From: Actinomycetota bacterium
Lineage (GTDB): Bacteria > Actinomycetota > Acidimicrobiia > Acidimicrobiales > Ilumatobacteraceae
Reading direction: 5' to 3'
Length of the DNA: 32,111 bases
Assembly (NCBI GenBank): GCA_009920715.1
Contig: RFZO01000005.1
Span: 1 to 32,111, forward strand
Position numbers and translations under genes: made by a program. The notes under the pieces are model-generated. The model ran no database searches and was not told the DNA's origin. It saw nothing but the letters and a program-made list of their open reading frames with translations. Positions 6,590 to 14,268 of the stretch are shown in pieces. Numbering within the stretch: the first letter of the stretch is position 1; each line of letters begins with the position of its first letter.

Positions 6590-7801
6590 ATGCCGTTGGA
6601 ACTTGATTTCGGACCCGCCGCCGAGGCCTTCCGCACCGAGGTGCGCGCCTGGCTGGAGGCGAACAAGCCCGCCGAGCTCGTCGGTGTGAATGCCGACGAG
6701 GCACAGCGCGGCCAGCACCCCGCACTCAGCGCGTGGGCGAAGAAGCTGACCGAAGCCGGCTACATGTGCGTCGGATGGCCGAAGGAGTACGGCGGCCGCG
6801 GTCTCACCGGCGTGGAGGTGGCGGTGCTGAACGAGGAGTTCGCCCGCGCGAATGTCCCGCGCATCACGCGGGGCATGGGGGAGTGGCTCGTGGGCCCGTC
6901 CATCATCGTGTGGGGCACCGAGGAACAGAAGCGTCGCTTCCTGCCGCGCATCGTCGACGGCACCGACCGGTACTGCCAGGGCTTCTCGGAACCCGACGCG
7001 GGATCCGACCTCGCGTCGCTGAAGACGCGCGGCGTCATCGACGGTGACGAGGTGGTCATCACCGGCCAGAAGGTGTGGACCTCTGGTGCCACGGAGGCGA
7101 ACATGATGTTCTGCCTGTGCCGCACTGACCAGGACGCCCCGAAGCACGCCGGCATCTCCTACGTGCTGCTCCCGATGTTCAAGGAGGACAAGTCGACGAA
7201 CGGCATCGAGCTGCGCCCGATCCGTCAGCCGCACGGGGCGTCGCACTTCACCGAGACATTCCTCACCGAGTCGCGGGCACCCGTCGACAACATCATCGGC
7301 GGCATGAACAACGGCTGGCGCGTCACCATGACCACCCTCGGCAACGAGCGCGGCGGGAACGCCACCACCCAGCACGTCGAGTTCACCAAGCAGTTCTGGG
7401 CCGCCGTGAAGATGCTGCAGGCCTCCGGCAAGGCGAAGGACCCGTTGATCCGCCAAGAGCTGGCCTGGGCCTACAGCCACGTGGAGATCATGCGGTTCAA
7501 CGGCCTGAAGGTGCTGTCCGAGGTGATCGCACGCAAGGAGCCGGGTCCCGGCGCGTCGGTGAACAAGATGTTCTGGTCGGAGTACGCCCAGAAGTTCTCG
7601 GAGCGCATGATGAACGCCCGCGGCGCCGACGCGATGCTGGCGGCCAACGAGCCCGGCCAGCCCTTCGCGGTGGACCGCTGGACGTCGATGTTCTTCCAGC
7701 ACCGTTCCTCCACGATCTGGGGCGGCACCGCGCAGGTGCAGCGCAACATCGTGGGCGAGAGGGTGCTGGGGCTCCCGAAGGAGCCGGGCCAGAAAGGCTG
7801 A
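6590..7801 (+). CDS. Acyl-CoA dehydrogenase
   Basis: A 403-residue FAD-dependent acyl-CoA dehydrogenase. The FAD/substrate segment YCQGFSEPDAGSDLASLKTR is followed by GDEVVITGQKVWTSGA (about residues 125-170), and the C-terminal adenine-binding segment is TIWGGTAQVQRNIVGERVLG. In medium-chain enzymes the catalytic Glu lies in the equivalent of YEGTAQ; here that position is G in IWGGTAQ, as in many actinobacterial FadE proteins, so the base must come from elsewhere, for example helix G. ATG 6590 is chosen because GGGGGA lies five bases before it; an in-frame GTG at 6569 lacks such a site. It ends 19 bases from the convergent vWA gene. Confidence 0.9.
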   Translation: MPLELDFGPAAEAFRTEVRAWLEANKPAELVGVNADEAQRGQHPALSAWAKKLTEAGYMCVGWPKEYGGRGLTGVEVAVLNEEFARANVPRITRGMGEWLVGPSIIVWGTEEQKRRFLPRIVDGTDRYCQGFSEPDAGSDLASLKTRGVIDGDEVVITGQKVWTSGATEANMMFCLCRTDQDAPKHAGISYVLLPMFKEDKSTNGIELRPIRQPHGASHFTETFLTESRAPVDNIIGGMNNGWRVTMTTLGNERGGNATTQHVEFTKQFWAAVKMLQASGKAKDPLIRQELAWAYSHVEIMRFNGLKVLSEVIARKEPGPGASVNKMFWSEYAQKFSERMMNARGADAMLAANEPGQPFAVDRWTSMFFQHRSSTIWGGTAQVQRNIVGERVLGLPKEPGQKG

Positions 7802-7823
7802 CCCGGCCCCTCCGCGGGGGTCA
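7799..7823. terminator. Possible bidirectional hairpin between convergent genes
   Basis: TGACCC (7799-7804) and GGGTCA (7818-7823) are inverted repeats whose ends are the stop codons of the acyl-CoA dehydrogenase (+) and the vWA gene (-). The 13-base loop is itself GC-rich. There is no T-run, so intrinsic termination is uncertain. Confidence 0.3.
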
Positions 7824-8507
7824 CATCTCCTCTTCGGCGTCCTTGCCGGTCTCGAAGAAGTCCTTCGCGTCGGTCTGCATGCCCATGCGCTTCTTGTCAC
7901 GGAAGTTCATGGTGGCGCGTGACATCGACCGCATCGCCGCGCGTGAGTTCATGGCGTCGGCCTTCCACGCAGACGTGGCGCCCTGGTCGTAGCCGAAGCG
8001 GGCGGCGTCGGCGTACGCATCCAGTCCGGCAGAGAGGAACACGAACTGCCATCCGTCGGCCGTGCGCTCCGCGATCAGGTTGCGCACCTGCTCGAGGTTG
8101 TATTCGTGGGACTGGTTCTCCTCACCGTCGGTGATGGTGACGAAGATGATGTCGTCCTTCGGCCGGCCGGTGGCCACGCGCGCCTGCTGGTCGACCATGA
8201 CCCGCCCGATCGCGAGTCCGGTGGCGTCCAGCAGGGGAGTGCCGCCCCGCGGAACGTACGAGTGGCGGTCGAGAGAGACCGCCTCCGAGATGGGTGCCCC
8301 CCAGACGACCACCTCCTGGGGATCCTGCGAGTCGAACAGGATGATCGAGATGCGGGCGTCAGAGCCGTTCTGCTGCTGCTCGGTGAGGAAGGTGTTGAAC
8401 CCGCCGATCACGTCGTTGACGATTGACGACATCGACCCCGACCGGTCCAGGAGGACCGCGATGTGGGTGCCGTTCGCTGCGGGCTGGTGGTTGGTGTTCT
8501 GTGTCAT
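7821..8507 (-). CDS. Single-domain von Willebrand factor A (vWA) protein
   Basis: A 228-residue cytoplasmic vWA protein. The metal-ion-dependent adhesion site is complete: DRSGS at residues 21-25, the threonine in PRGGTPLLDA and the aspartate in TITDGEEN. Such domains bind a partner through a divalent metal; no second domain, signal peptide or membrane helix is seen. The C-terminus is basic and then acidic (FRDKKRMGMQTD to DAEEEM). ATG 8507 is fixed by AGGAGA (8513-8518) five bases upstream. The gene follows nrtR on the same strand but has its own promoter, overlapped by a palindrome shared with the divergent ADP-ribosylglycohydrolase promoter, so NrtR control is likely (inference). A partnership with the CbbX-like AAA+ ATPase at 10987 would parallel known AAA/vWA pairs but is not shown. 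Confidence 0.85.
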   Translation of the reverse strand: MTQNTNHQPAANGTHIAVLLDRSGSMSSIVNDVIGGFNTFLTEQQQNGSDARISIILFDSQDPQEVVVWGAPISEAVSLDRHSYVPRGGTPLLDATGLAIGRVMVDQQARVATGRPKDDIIFVTITDGEENQSHEYNLEQVRNLIAERTADGWQFVFLSAGLDAYADAARFGYDQGATSAWKADAMNSRAAMRSMSRATMNFRDKKRMGMQTDAKDFFETGKDAEEEM

Positions 8508-8526
8508 GAGTGTCTCCTTGTCTCTC

Positions 8527-8545
8527 AACCCCGACCGTCGGGGTT
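8527..8545 (-). repeat. Stem-loop in the leader of the vWA gene
   Basis: AACCCCGA and TCGGGGTT form a perfect 8-bp stem with a 3-base loop. If transcription starts just after the TATAGT box (8558-8563), this hairpin lies in the mRNA leader nine bases before the ribosome-binding site. It also overlaps the edge of the putative NrtR operator. It could affect translation or be a second operator half-site. No T-run follows, so a terminator for nrtR is less likely. Confidence 0.45.
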
Positions 8546-8565
8546 TGAGTAAAGGACACTATAAC
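8543..8565 (-). promoter_or_regulatory. Putative NrtR operator 1 over the vWA promoter
   Basis: On the minus strand this 23-bp site reads GTTATAGTG, five bases, TACTCAAAC: an imperfect palindrome of the form GTT-N3-GT-N7-AC-N3-AAC. It contains the -10-like TATAGT (8558-8563). The same arrangement, with an identical GTTATAGTG half and an upstream TTsACACAC six bases away (8572-8580), occurs at 9419-9456 before the divergent gene. The GT-N7-AC core matches what I recall for NrtR operators. Binding to the Nudix regulator encoded next door is inference. Confidence 0.6.
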
Positions 8566-8576
8566 CAGAACGTGTG

Positions 8577-9317
8577 TCAATCCTTCCGGGGTGACGACCG
8601 GAACCGGATGGGGGGTGTGATCTCCTTGGCTCTGCCCGCCCGGTACAGCATGGGGGGCCGGCCGGGTGTGGGCTGGTCGGAGGACATCACCCCGAGGGGC
8701 TGGACGAAGTTCTTGGTGAGCTCGACCTTGCGCCGGAAGTTGGCCGCGTCGACCTCGTCCTGGAGGAAGGCCTCATAGACCATCCTCAGGTCCGACATGG
8801 TGAACTTGGGCTGGCAGAAGCTGACGGCAATGGGGGTGTCCTCCAGCATGGAGAATGCCCGTGCCCTGGCATCAGCGATGATGCGGTGGTGGTCGAACTC
8901 CAGCACCCTTGAGGCCTGAAGCTGCCGGTAGGGCATGAACCGGGCCTCGACGGAGTGCTTGATGGGTGCGATCTCGCCGGGGTGGGGCAGCAGGGCCAGA
9001 TAGGCGATGGAGAAGGCCCTCCAGCGACTGTCCCGCCCGGGGTCGCCGTAGGCACCCACCTGGTGGAGGTCCTTGTGACGCAGGCTTATGCCAGTCTCCT
9101 CGTGCACTTTCCGCAGGGCGGTGTCCTCCAGGGGTTCCCCCTCCTTGACGGCGCCGCCGGGGAGCGCCCACCTGTTGGAGGAGGCATCAGGTCGGCGCAT
9201 CACCAGCACCTCGAGGCGGTCCTTCGGGGCGATCTCGCGGTCCGGGTTCACGGTCAGCACGACCGTGTCGACATAGACGTAGAAGTCCATCTGGATTTTT
9301 CTCTCGTGCTTCGGCAT
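8577..9317 (-). CDS. nrtR: NrtR-type Nudix transcriptional regulator
   Basis: A 246-residue protein with an N-terminal Nudix domain and a C-terminal winged helix, the architecture of NrtR. The Nudix box is at 55-77 (G55-x5-E61-x7-R69, then KVHEETGI); the glutamate normally after the arginine is K70, so hydrolysis may be weak or absent. The C-terminal domain shows FTMSDLRMVYEAFL and NFRRKVELTKNFVQPLG followed by GRPPMLYR, characteristic of the NrtR DNA-binding part. NrtR proteins are repressors of NAD metabolism released by ADP-ribose. Here the neighbours are instead an ADP-ribosylglycohydrolase fusion (divergent) and a vWA gene (downstream), both with the same palindrome in the promoter. ATG 9317 is chosen; a GTG at 9323 and an ATG at 9290 are alternatives. 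Confidence 0.82.
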   Translation of the reverse strand: MPKHERKIQMDFYVYVDTVVLTVNPDREIAPKDRLEVLVMRRPDASSNRWALPGGAVKEGEPLEDTALRKVHEETGISLRHKDLHQVGAYGDPGRDSRWRAFSIAYLALLPHPGEIAPIKHSVEARFMPYRQLQASRVLEFDHHRIIADARARAFSMLEDTPIAVSFCQPKFTMSDLRMVYEAFLQDEVDAANFRRKVELTKNFVQPLGVMSSDQPTPGRPPMLYRAGRAKEITPPIRFRSSPRKD

Positions 9318-9433
9318 GCCCACAGTGTGCCACCCCCGGGTGTCATGTTTGGGTCAAAGGCTCCCTTTTCGACGTTCGGGTGGCCGGAGACGCGGGAATA
9401 ACACGGATACGGGCCTTGTTCACACACCCCTCC

Positions 9434-9456
9434 GTTATAGTGCGGAGTACCTAAAC
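9434..9456 (+). promoter_or_regulatory. Putative NrtR operator 2 over the ARH-phosphatase promoter
   Basis: GTTATAGTG, five bases, TACCTAAAC: the same GTT-N3-GT-N7-AC-N3-AAC palindrome as at 8543-8565, again containing TATAGT (9436-9441) and again preceded six bases upstream by TTCACACAC (9419-9427). The identity continues on the other side as AAACCCC. It lies 38 bases before ATG 9495. A repressor bound here would cover the -10 box and could also act on the divergent nrtR. Confidence 0.6.
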
Positions 9457-9494
9457 CCCCGGCCCCGGCCGGACCGATTGCCCACAGGAGCCCA

Positions 9495-10982
9495 ATGACC
9501 ACTGATTCCACCCGTTCCCCCCTCAGCCCGCACCGCGCCTCGTACACCCAGCAATTCCGGGCGGTCGGAGCACTCCTCGGGGCCGCAATCGGCGACGCCC
9601 TCGGTGCCCCCTTCGAGTTCAAGGCGGGAGGACTGTTCAGCGCCAGGTTCCCCGAACCCGTCATCGGCGGTGTGGGCGAGATGATCGGCGGTGGCGGATT
9701 CGGATGGGCCCCCGGTGAGTTCACCGACGACACCCAGATGGCCATGGCACTCGCGGAATCACTCATCAGGAACGACGGGCTGGACCTTGACGACTTGTGG
9801 GAGCGTTTCCGTGCGTGGGCCCAGTCGGCCAAGGACGTGGGCATCGTCACCAGCATCGTGTTGTCCCGCGATTCCCGCCACGGCGCGGCCGAGCACGGGC
9901 ACGAGGCCACCAACGGTCGCAGCGCCAGCAACGGGTGCGTGATGCGCGTGGCGCCCGTCGGCATCATCGGGGCGCGCCTGGGCTCGGACAGCACAATTGC
10001 GCTGGCTGCCGAACAGGCCCGCCTGACCCACTTCGACCCCGCCGCCGCCGTCGGGGCTGCGCTCGTGGCCGAGCTGATCCGGCACATCATCGTCACCGGC
10101 GAGTTCCGGGGGGTCGCCGAGGCCGTTCTCGACAGGTTCGCCGCGGAGGGTCATTTCGACGCTGCCGTCGTGGACGGGTACAGACCATTCGTGGCCGGGT
10201 CGTTCGACCCGCTCGCGCCGGGACTGCCCGGCAACGGTTCCGTGTGGACCACGGTCGGCCAGGCGCTGTGGGCCGTGCGCACCACGTCCACGTTCGAGCA
10301 GGCGATGCGCACCGTGATCGATCTTGGCGGCGACACTGACACGGTTGCAGCTGTCACCGGCAGCATCGCGGGCGCTCTCCACGGCGTGCAGCGCATTCCC
10401 GTGCGCTGGACCACCTACGTGCACGGGTATCTCCGCATGCCCGACGGCAGCCAGAAGGAGTACCGCATGCAGGACCTGATCGACGTCGCACGGATGCTCG
10501 TCGGCAAGGAGACATCGCGCATGTCGTACGTGGAGCCGCCCGTCGGGCCCCTGAAGGTGCACCCTGACGGCGTCCACGCGGCGAACCTCGACGGTGCGGC
10601 TCGCGCACCGCGCGACCACGCGGTGGTCACGCTGTGCATGCCCGAGGACAGGTTCCTCCAGCACGTCAACCGGCGCCAGATCTTCATCCGTGACAAGGAG
10701 AACCCCGCCAACGAGGACCTCCTGTTCGTCGTCCGCGACGCGGTGGAGGCGATCGATGCGTTCCTCGCCGAGGGCCGCGAGGTCGTCGTGCACTGCCACG
10801 GCGGCCGCAGCCGCACCGGGCTGGTGCTGAAGGCCTGGTACATGTCGCGTCACGGTGCGAGCCACGACGAGGCGCACGCATGGCTGCGCGGCAGGTGGGA
10901 GCACTACGAGACGTGGACCCAGTCCTTCTGGGATTTCCTGGAGGACGAGTGGACCGCGCACGTTGCGGGGAAGAGGGCCTGA
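9495..10982 (+). CDS. ADP-ribosylglycohydrolase fused to a Cys-phosphatase domain
   Basis: A 495-residue two-domain protein. Residues about 18-325 form a DraG/ARH-type ADP-ribosylglycohydrolase: LGAAIGDALGAPFEF, the metal-binding EFTDDTQMAMAL and DLGGDTDTVAAVTG are all present, so the di-metal site looks intact. Such enzymes remove ADP-ribose from proteins or small molecules. Residues about 365-490 form a dual-specificity/tyrosine phosphatase-like domain with the CX5R loop HCHGGRSRTG (C434, R440) and a possible general-acid Asp in FIRDKENPAN. The fused enzyme might act on phosphorylated and ADP-ribosylated substrates or on an ADP-ribose phosphate (inference). AGGAG five bases upstream supports ATG 9495. 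It starts an operon with the AAA+ gene four bases downstream and is likely under NrtR. Confidence 0.88.
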   Translation: MTTDSTRSPLSPHRASYTQQFRAVGALLGAAIGDALGAPFEFKAGGLFSARFPEPVIGGVGEMIGGGGFGWAPGEFTDDTQMAMALAESLIRNDGLDLDDLWERFRAWAQSAKDVGIVTSIVLSRDSRHGAAEHGHEATNGRSASNGCVMRVAPVGIIGARLGSDSTIALAAEQARLTHFDPAAAVGAALVAELIRHIIVTGEFRGVAEAVLDRFAAEGHFDAAVVDGYRPFVAGSFDPLAPGLPGNGSVWTTVGQALWAVRTTSTFEQAMRTVIDLGGDTDTVAAVTGSIAGALHGVQRIPVRWTTYVHGYLRMPDGSQKEYRMQDLIDVARMLVGKETSRMSYVEPPVGPLKVHPDGVHAANLDGAARAPRDHAVVTLCMPEDRFLQHVNRRQIFIRDKENPANEDLLFVVRDAVEAIDAFLAEGREVVVHCHGGRSRTGLVLKAWYMSRHGASHDEAHAWLRGRWEHYETWTQSFWDFLEDEWTAHVAGKRA

Positions 10983-10986
10983 CACC

Positions 10987-12420
10987 GTGATCGACATCAT
11001 GGAGGCCGAGGAGGCGGTGCTGTCCTACCTCGACAAGATCGCCTGCATCGACACCGACATCGACGAGTTCGGCGAGGAGTCCGAGCCGTCCTTCCCGTTG
11101 CGCTTCATCACGCACGAGAACGCAGTCACCTGCACGGCCACTCTCTACACGCGCTTCAACGGTGCGGTGGTGCTGCGGATCGATGCCGACGTGGCGGAGA
11201 CCGACGACAGCGCGTCGATCCGCCAGTGGGCCCTCGACGCTCCCGGTCAGTTGCCCTACGTGCAGATCCGCTACGAGCGCGATTCCGGGGCGGGCAGGGC
11301 CAGGCTCACGGCGACCCACTCACTGTCCGTCGACCATCTCTCGCGGTTCGTGCTGGAGCAGGTGGTGTCCTCGTTCGACTTCATCGTGCCCCAGTGGGTC
11401 ACGAAGGCCGGGCAGGTGGAGGCAGTGGCGGAGATGAACGCCCAGCGCCAGCGCCAGCGCATCGAGGACGCCGCCCGGGCCGGCGCGGAGGAGGACCACA
11501 GCGACGACTCCGAGGACCCGTTCGGCCTCGACGAGGACGCACCCACCACCGCGACAACCGTGCACGAGGCGAAGGGAATCGACGCTGTCCTGTCCGAACT
11601 GGCGGCGCTCATCGGTCTCGAACCCGTGAAGAGGCTGGTGCGCGATCTCGCCCACGTGCAGCAGGTCGCCTCCCTGCGCGAGCGGGCCGGGCTGAGGCCG
11701 TTGCGTCCGTCGCCGCACCTGGTGTTCACGGGCAACCCCGGCACGGGGAAGACCACCGTGGCGCGTCTCATCGGGCGTCTCTACAAGGAGATGGGACTTC
11801 TCCGCCGGGGGCACGTGGTGGAGACCGGCCGGCAGGGATTGATCGGCGGCTACGTGGGGCAGACGGCCATCAAGACCGCCGAGGTGCTGAAGTCGGCGGA
11901 GGGCGGTGTGCTGTTCATCGACGAGGCGTACTCCCTCGCGGTCGGACACCATCTCGACTACGGCAAGGAGGCCATCGAGACGATCCTCGCCCACATGGAG
12001 AACCACCGCGGCGAGATCGCGGTGGTGGTGGCGGGATACCCGGACAAGATGAAGGACTTCCTCGCCATGAACCCGGGCCTCGCCAGCCGCTTCGACCACA
12101 CGCTCCAGTTTCCCGACTTCTCGAACGAGGAGCTCGTGGAGGTGTTCGAGCTGTTCGCGTCCGCGCACGATTACGTCGTCACCCCCGCCGCCCGACAGCA
12201 CCTCGCCGCACTCGTGCGCAGGTGGCCCCGGTCGGCCACGTTCGCGAACGCACGCGAGGTGCGCAAGCTCTTCAACGACGTGGTGATGCTGCACTCGGCT
12301 GCAGTGGTGGAGGGCGGCATGAGCCTCGGCACGGGGCTCGTCGAGATTCATCCCTGTCACTTCCCCGAGGAGAACGGGTTGGTGGGGGCGGGTTCGTCCC
12401 GCCGTTTCGGCTACGTCTGA
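10987..12420 (+). CDS. CbbX/SpoVK-like AAA+ ATPase with YbjN-like N-terminus
   Basis: A 477-residue protein. Residues 1-145 resemble the YbjN/type III chaperone-like fold (PLRFITHENAVTCTATLYTRF, then VVLRIDADV). An acidic, low-complexity linker follows at about 160-190. The AAA+ module of the CbbX/CfxQ type starts near 195: Walker A GNPGTGKT at 249-256, the pore-region segment GLIGGYVGQTAIKT, Walker B GVLFIDEA at 307-314, and the sensor region PGLASRFDHTLQF with the Arg finger. Such ATPases remodel protein complexes; YbjN-like domains may select the partner. GTG 10987 follows the previous stop by four bases; ATG 10999 is an alternative. Co-transcription with the ADP-ribosylglycohydrolase fusion is likely. 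Its client is unknown. Confidence 0.85.
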   Translation: MIDIMEAEEAVLSYLDKIACIDTDIDEFGEESEPSFPLRFITHENAVTCTATLYTRFNGAVVLRIDADVAETDDSASIRQWALDAPGQLPYVQIRYERDSGAGRARLTATHSLSVDHLSRFVLEQVVSSFDFIVPQWVTKAGQVEAVAEMNAQRQRQRIEDAARAGAEEDHSDDSEDPFGLDEDAPTTATTVHEAKGIDAVLSELAALIGLEPVKRLVRDLAHVQQVASLRERAGLRPLRPSPHLVFTGNPGTGKTTVARLIGRLYKEMGLLRRGHVVETGRQGLIGGYVGQTAIKTAEVLKSAEGGVLFIDEAYSLAVGHHLDYGKEAIETILAHMENHRGEIAVVVAGYPDKMKDFLAMNPGLASRFDHTLQFPDFSNEELVEVFELFASAHDYVVTPAARQHLAALVRRWPRSATFANAREVRKLFNDVVMLHSAAVVEGGMSLGTGLVEIHPCHFPEENGLVGAGSSRRFGYV

Positions 12421-12479
12421 CCCGGCGGGCACGGCCCCGTCCGCAGACCGCATGGCGCGGCGCAGCACGGGCCCGAAAC

Positions 12480-12485
12480 TAGGGT
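12480..12485 (+). promoter_or_regulatory. -10 box of a leaderless promoter (TAGGGT)
   Basis: TAGGGT ends six bases before GTG 12492, the start of the glycan block. No ribosome-binding site is seen. Confidence 0.55.
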
Positions 12486-12491
12486 CGCATC

Positions 12492-14249
12492 GTGCGAACC
12501 GGTGCGATCAGGCGGCTTGACGAACGTCTGCATCCCCGCGGGGATGCTGTCGCCGGCACCGCATCAGGAGCACTACAGCGAAGAGTTGTCCTCGCGGCGG
12601 CCGCCGTGGCCGGGTTGGTGTCCCTCATGGTGGCACTGCGTCAGCACGGACCCACGGTGCACCCTGACGAGTGGGGTTTCCTGCTGAACGGTCGGGTGAT
12701 CATGGGGCATTCCGAGGCCCAGATCCCCACCGGCAGCTTCTACCCGGCCGGGTTCGGCTTGGTCACGGGTCCGCTCGCCGAGATCACCGGCTCGCTGGCC
12801 GGCGCCTACAGGGGGACACTGATCGTGAACTTCCTGCTGTGCGTGCTGGTGGGGGTGACCGCTCACCGTGTGGCGCGCCGGGTGTTCGGGGCGGGGGAGA
12901 CCACGGCCACGGTTGCAGGGGCACTCGCGTTCGTCGTGCCCGGCACCATCGTGACGAGCCTGTTCGCATGGCCCGAGACGGCCGCCCGTCTCGCGTTCCT
13001 GCTGTTCGTGCTCGGCTTCCATTCAGTCGCGCGCGACAGGCGGCCCGCCAGGATGATCGTCCTCGGTTTCGCGGTGGGGCTCATGCCGGCACTGCACGGC
13101 AGGTTCACGCTGGTGCTGCCGGTTGTCTGCCTGGTGTTTTTGGCGTGGGGGCTGAGACGGGATGTGTCCCGCGTCGCGGCGGTCACCGCGTGCGCGGCGA
13201 CAACCGCGGGATACGTGCTCAGTTACCTGCTGAACAGGTTCGTGAAAGGGGCGCTGTACGGGGCCTCCTACGACCAGGAGAACAGGTTGCTGCGCAGGCT
13301 GGTCGACCCGTCGCTGTGGCCCGCCCTCCTGCGCACGATGACCGGCCAGAGCTGGTACCTGGTGGCAACCTCGGGCGGTCTCGTGGCCGTGTCCGCGGCG
13401 TGGATGGTGTCGCGGGTGCGCGCCGAAGGCGGCCTGCGCACGGTCCGCACCGATGCGGCACGGTTGACGTGCCTCGTGGTGGTGGCGAACACGCTGCTCC
13501 TCGTGTTCACCGGCGGACTGCAGCTGCTCTTCGGCAACCGCGGTGACCACCTCATCTACGGGCGGTACGTGGAGATACTCGTGCCCGTGCTCATCGTCGC
13601 CGGGTGCGCGGCTCTCGAGCATTCGAGGCTGCTCTCGTTGAGGGCGTGGCTGGCGGGCTCAGTTGCCATCGTGGGTGTGGCCCTTCTGTACGTGCTCATC
13701 GACATGGGTGACGGTGTGAAAGGGGGATGGTCCCGCAACGACATCGTCTTCCCGAACATCGTCGGCACCGACGCGATGCGCTACCTCGTCACCCCCGGGC
13801 TGGTCACCTTCGGCATCGCGTTCGCGCTCGCGGGCGCGGTGCTGTGGTGGGTGTTCCGGAGGGGCGGCATGTGGGCACCCGTGCTGATGGTCGTGCTCCT
13901 CGCCGCGGGGTCGTCGTGGTCCGCGCAGCGCAGCATCTTCAGCCGAACCGACGACCTGCGCGCGACCAAGGCCACGGTGGAGTTTGTGCGGCAGTCAGGA
14001 GGCACGCTGATCGGGTTCGACGAGGGGGTCCGTAACGACCGCTCGTACTACTACCTGCGCTACAAACTGCACCCGGTGGCCCTCGTCAGGTTCGACATCT
14101 CGGGACCCGACGCCGTCATCCCGGCTGAGTACTCGTGCGTGTACGGCTTCCCGAACAAGCCCCCGTCGGACGGGGAGTGGCGCATCGTCGCCGATGAGAT
14201 ACCCCTCAAACGGGTACTGTGGCAACGGACCGGCACCGACCGTTGTTGA
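12492..14249 (+). CDS. Polytopic GT-C-like glycosyltransferase
   Basis: A 585-residue integral membrane protein with about ten to twelve predicted helices (first at about residues 32-49). The loop after helix 1 carries HPDEWGFLLNGR (57-68), matching the Asp-Glu motif found in the first periplasmic loop of GT-C glycosyltransferases such as ArnT/PMT types, which use lipid-linked sugars outside the membrane. A soluble C-terminal tail of about 100 residues (from ATKATVEFVRQSGG) ends the protein. It heads a run of glycan genes and is followed 19 bases later by a GT2 enzyme that could make the lipid-linked donor. The GTG start is preferred because a -10 box sits six bases upstream. The acceptor is unknown. 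Confidence 0.7.
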   Translation: MRTGAIRRLDERLHPRGDAVAGTASGALQRRVVLAAAAVAGLVSLMVALRQHGPTVHPDEWGFLLNGRVIMGHSEAQIPTGSFYPAGFGLVTGPLAEITGSLAGAYRGTLIVNFLLCVLVGVTAHRVARRVFGAGETTATVAGALAFVVPGTIVTSLFAWPETAARLAFLLFVLGFHSVARDRRPARMIVLGFAVGLMPALHGRFTLVLPVVCLVFLAWGLRRDVSRVAAVTACAATTAGYVLSYLLNRFVKGALYGASYDQENRLLRRLVDPSLWPALLRTMTGQSWYLVATSGGLVAVSAAWMVSRVRAEGGLRTVRTDAARLTCLVVVANTLLLVFTGGLQLLFGNRGDHLIYGRYVEILVPVLIVAGCAALEHSRLLSLRAWLAGSVAIVGVALLYVLIDMGDGVKGGWSRNDIVFPNIVGTDAMRYLVTPGLVTFGIAFALAGAVLWWVFRRGGMWAPVLMVVLLAAGSSWSAQRSIFSRTDDLRATKATVEFVRQSGGTLIGFDEGVRNDRSYYYLRYKLHPVALVRFDISGPDAVIPAEYSCVYGFPNKPPSDGEWRIVADEIPLKRVLWQRTGTDRC

Positions 14250-14268
14250 CGAAGAAGGCGAACGAGCA

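Noticed and set aside
8558-8580. TTGACA and TATAGT as a classical -35/-10 promoter for the vWA gene
   Set aside because: Only 11 bases separate them, far from the normal 16-18. The TTsACACAC element is better seen as part of the shared operator block.
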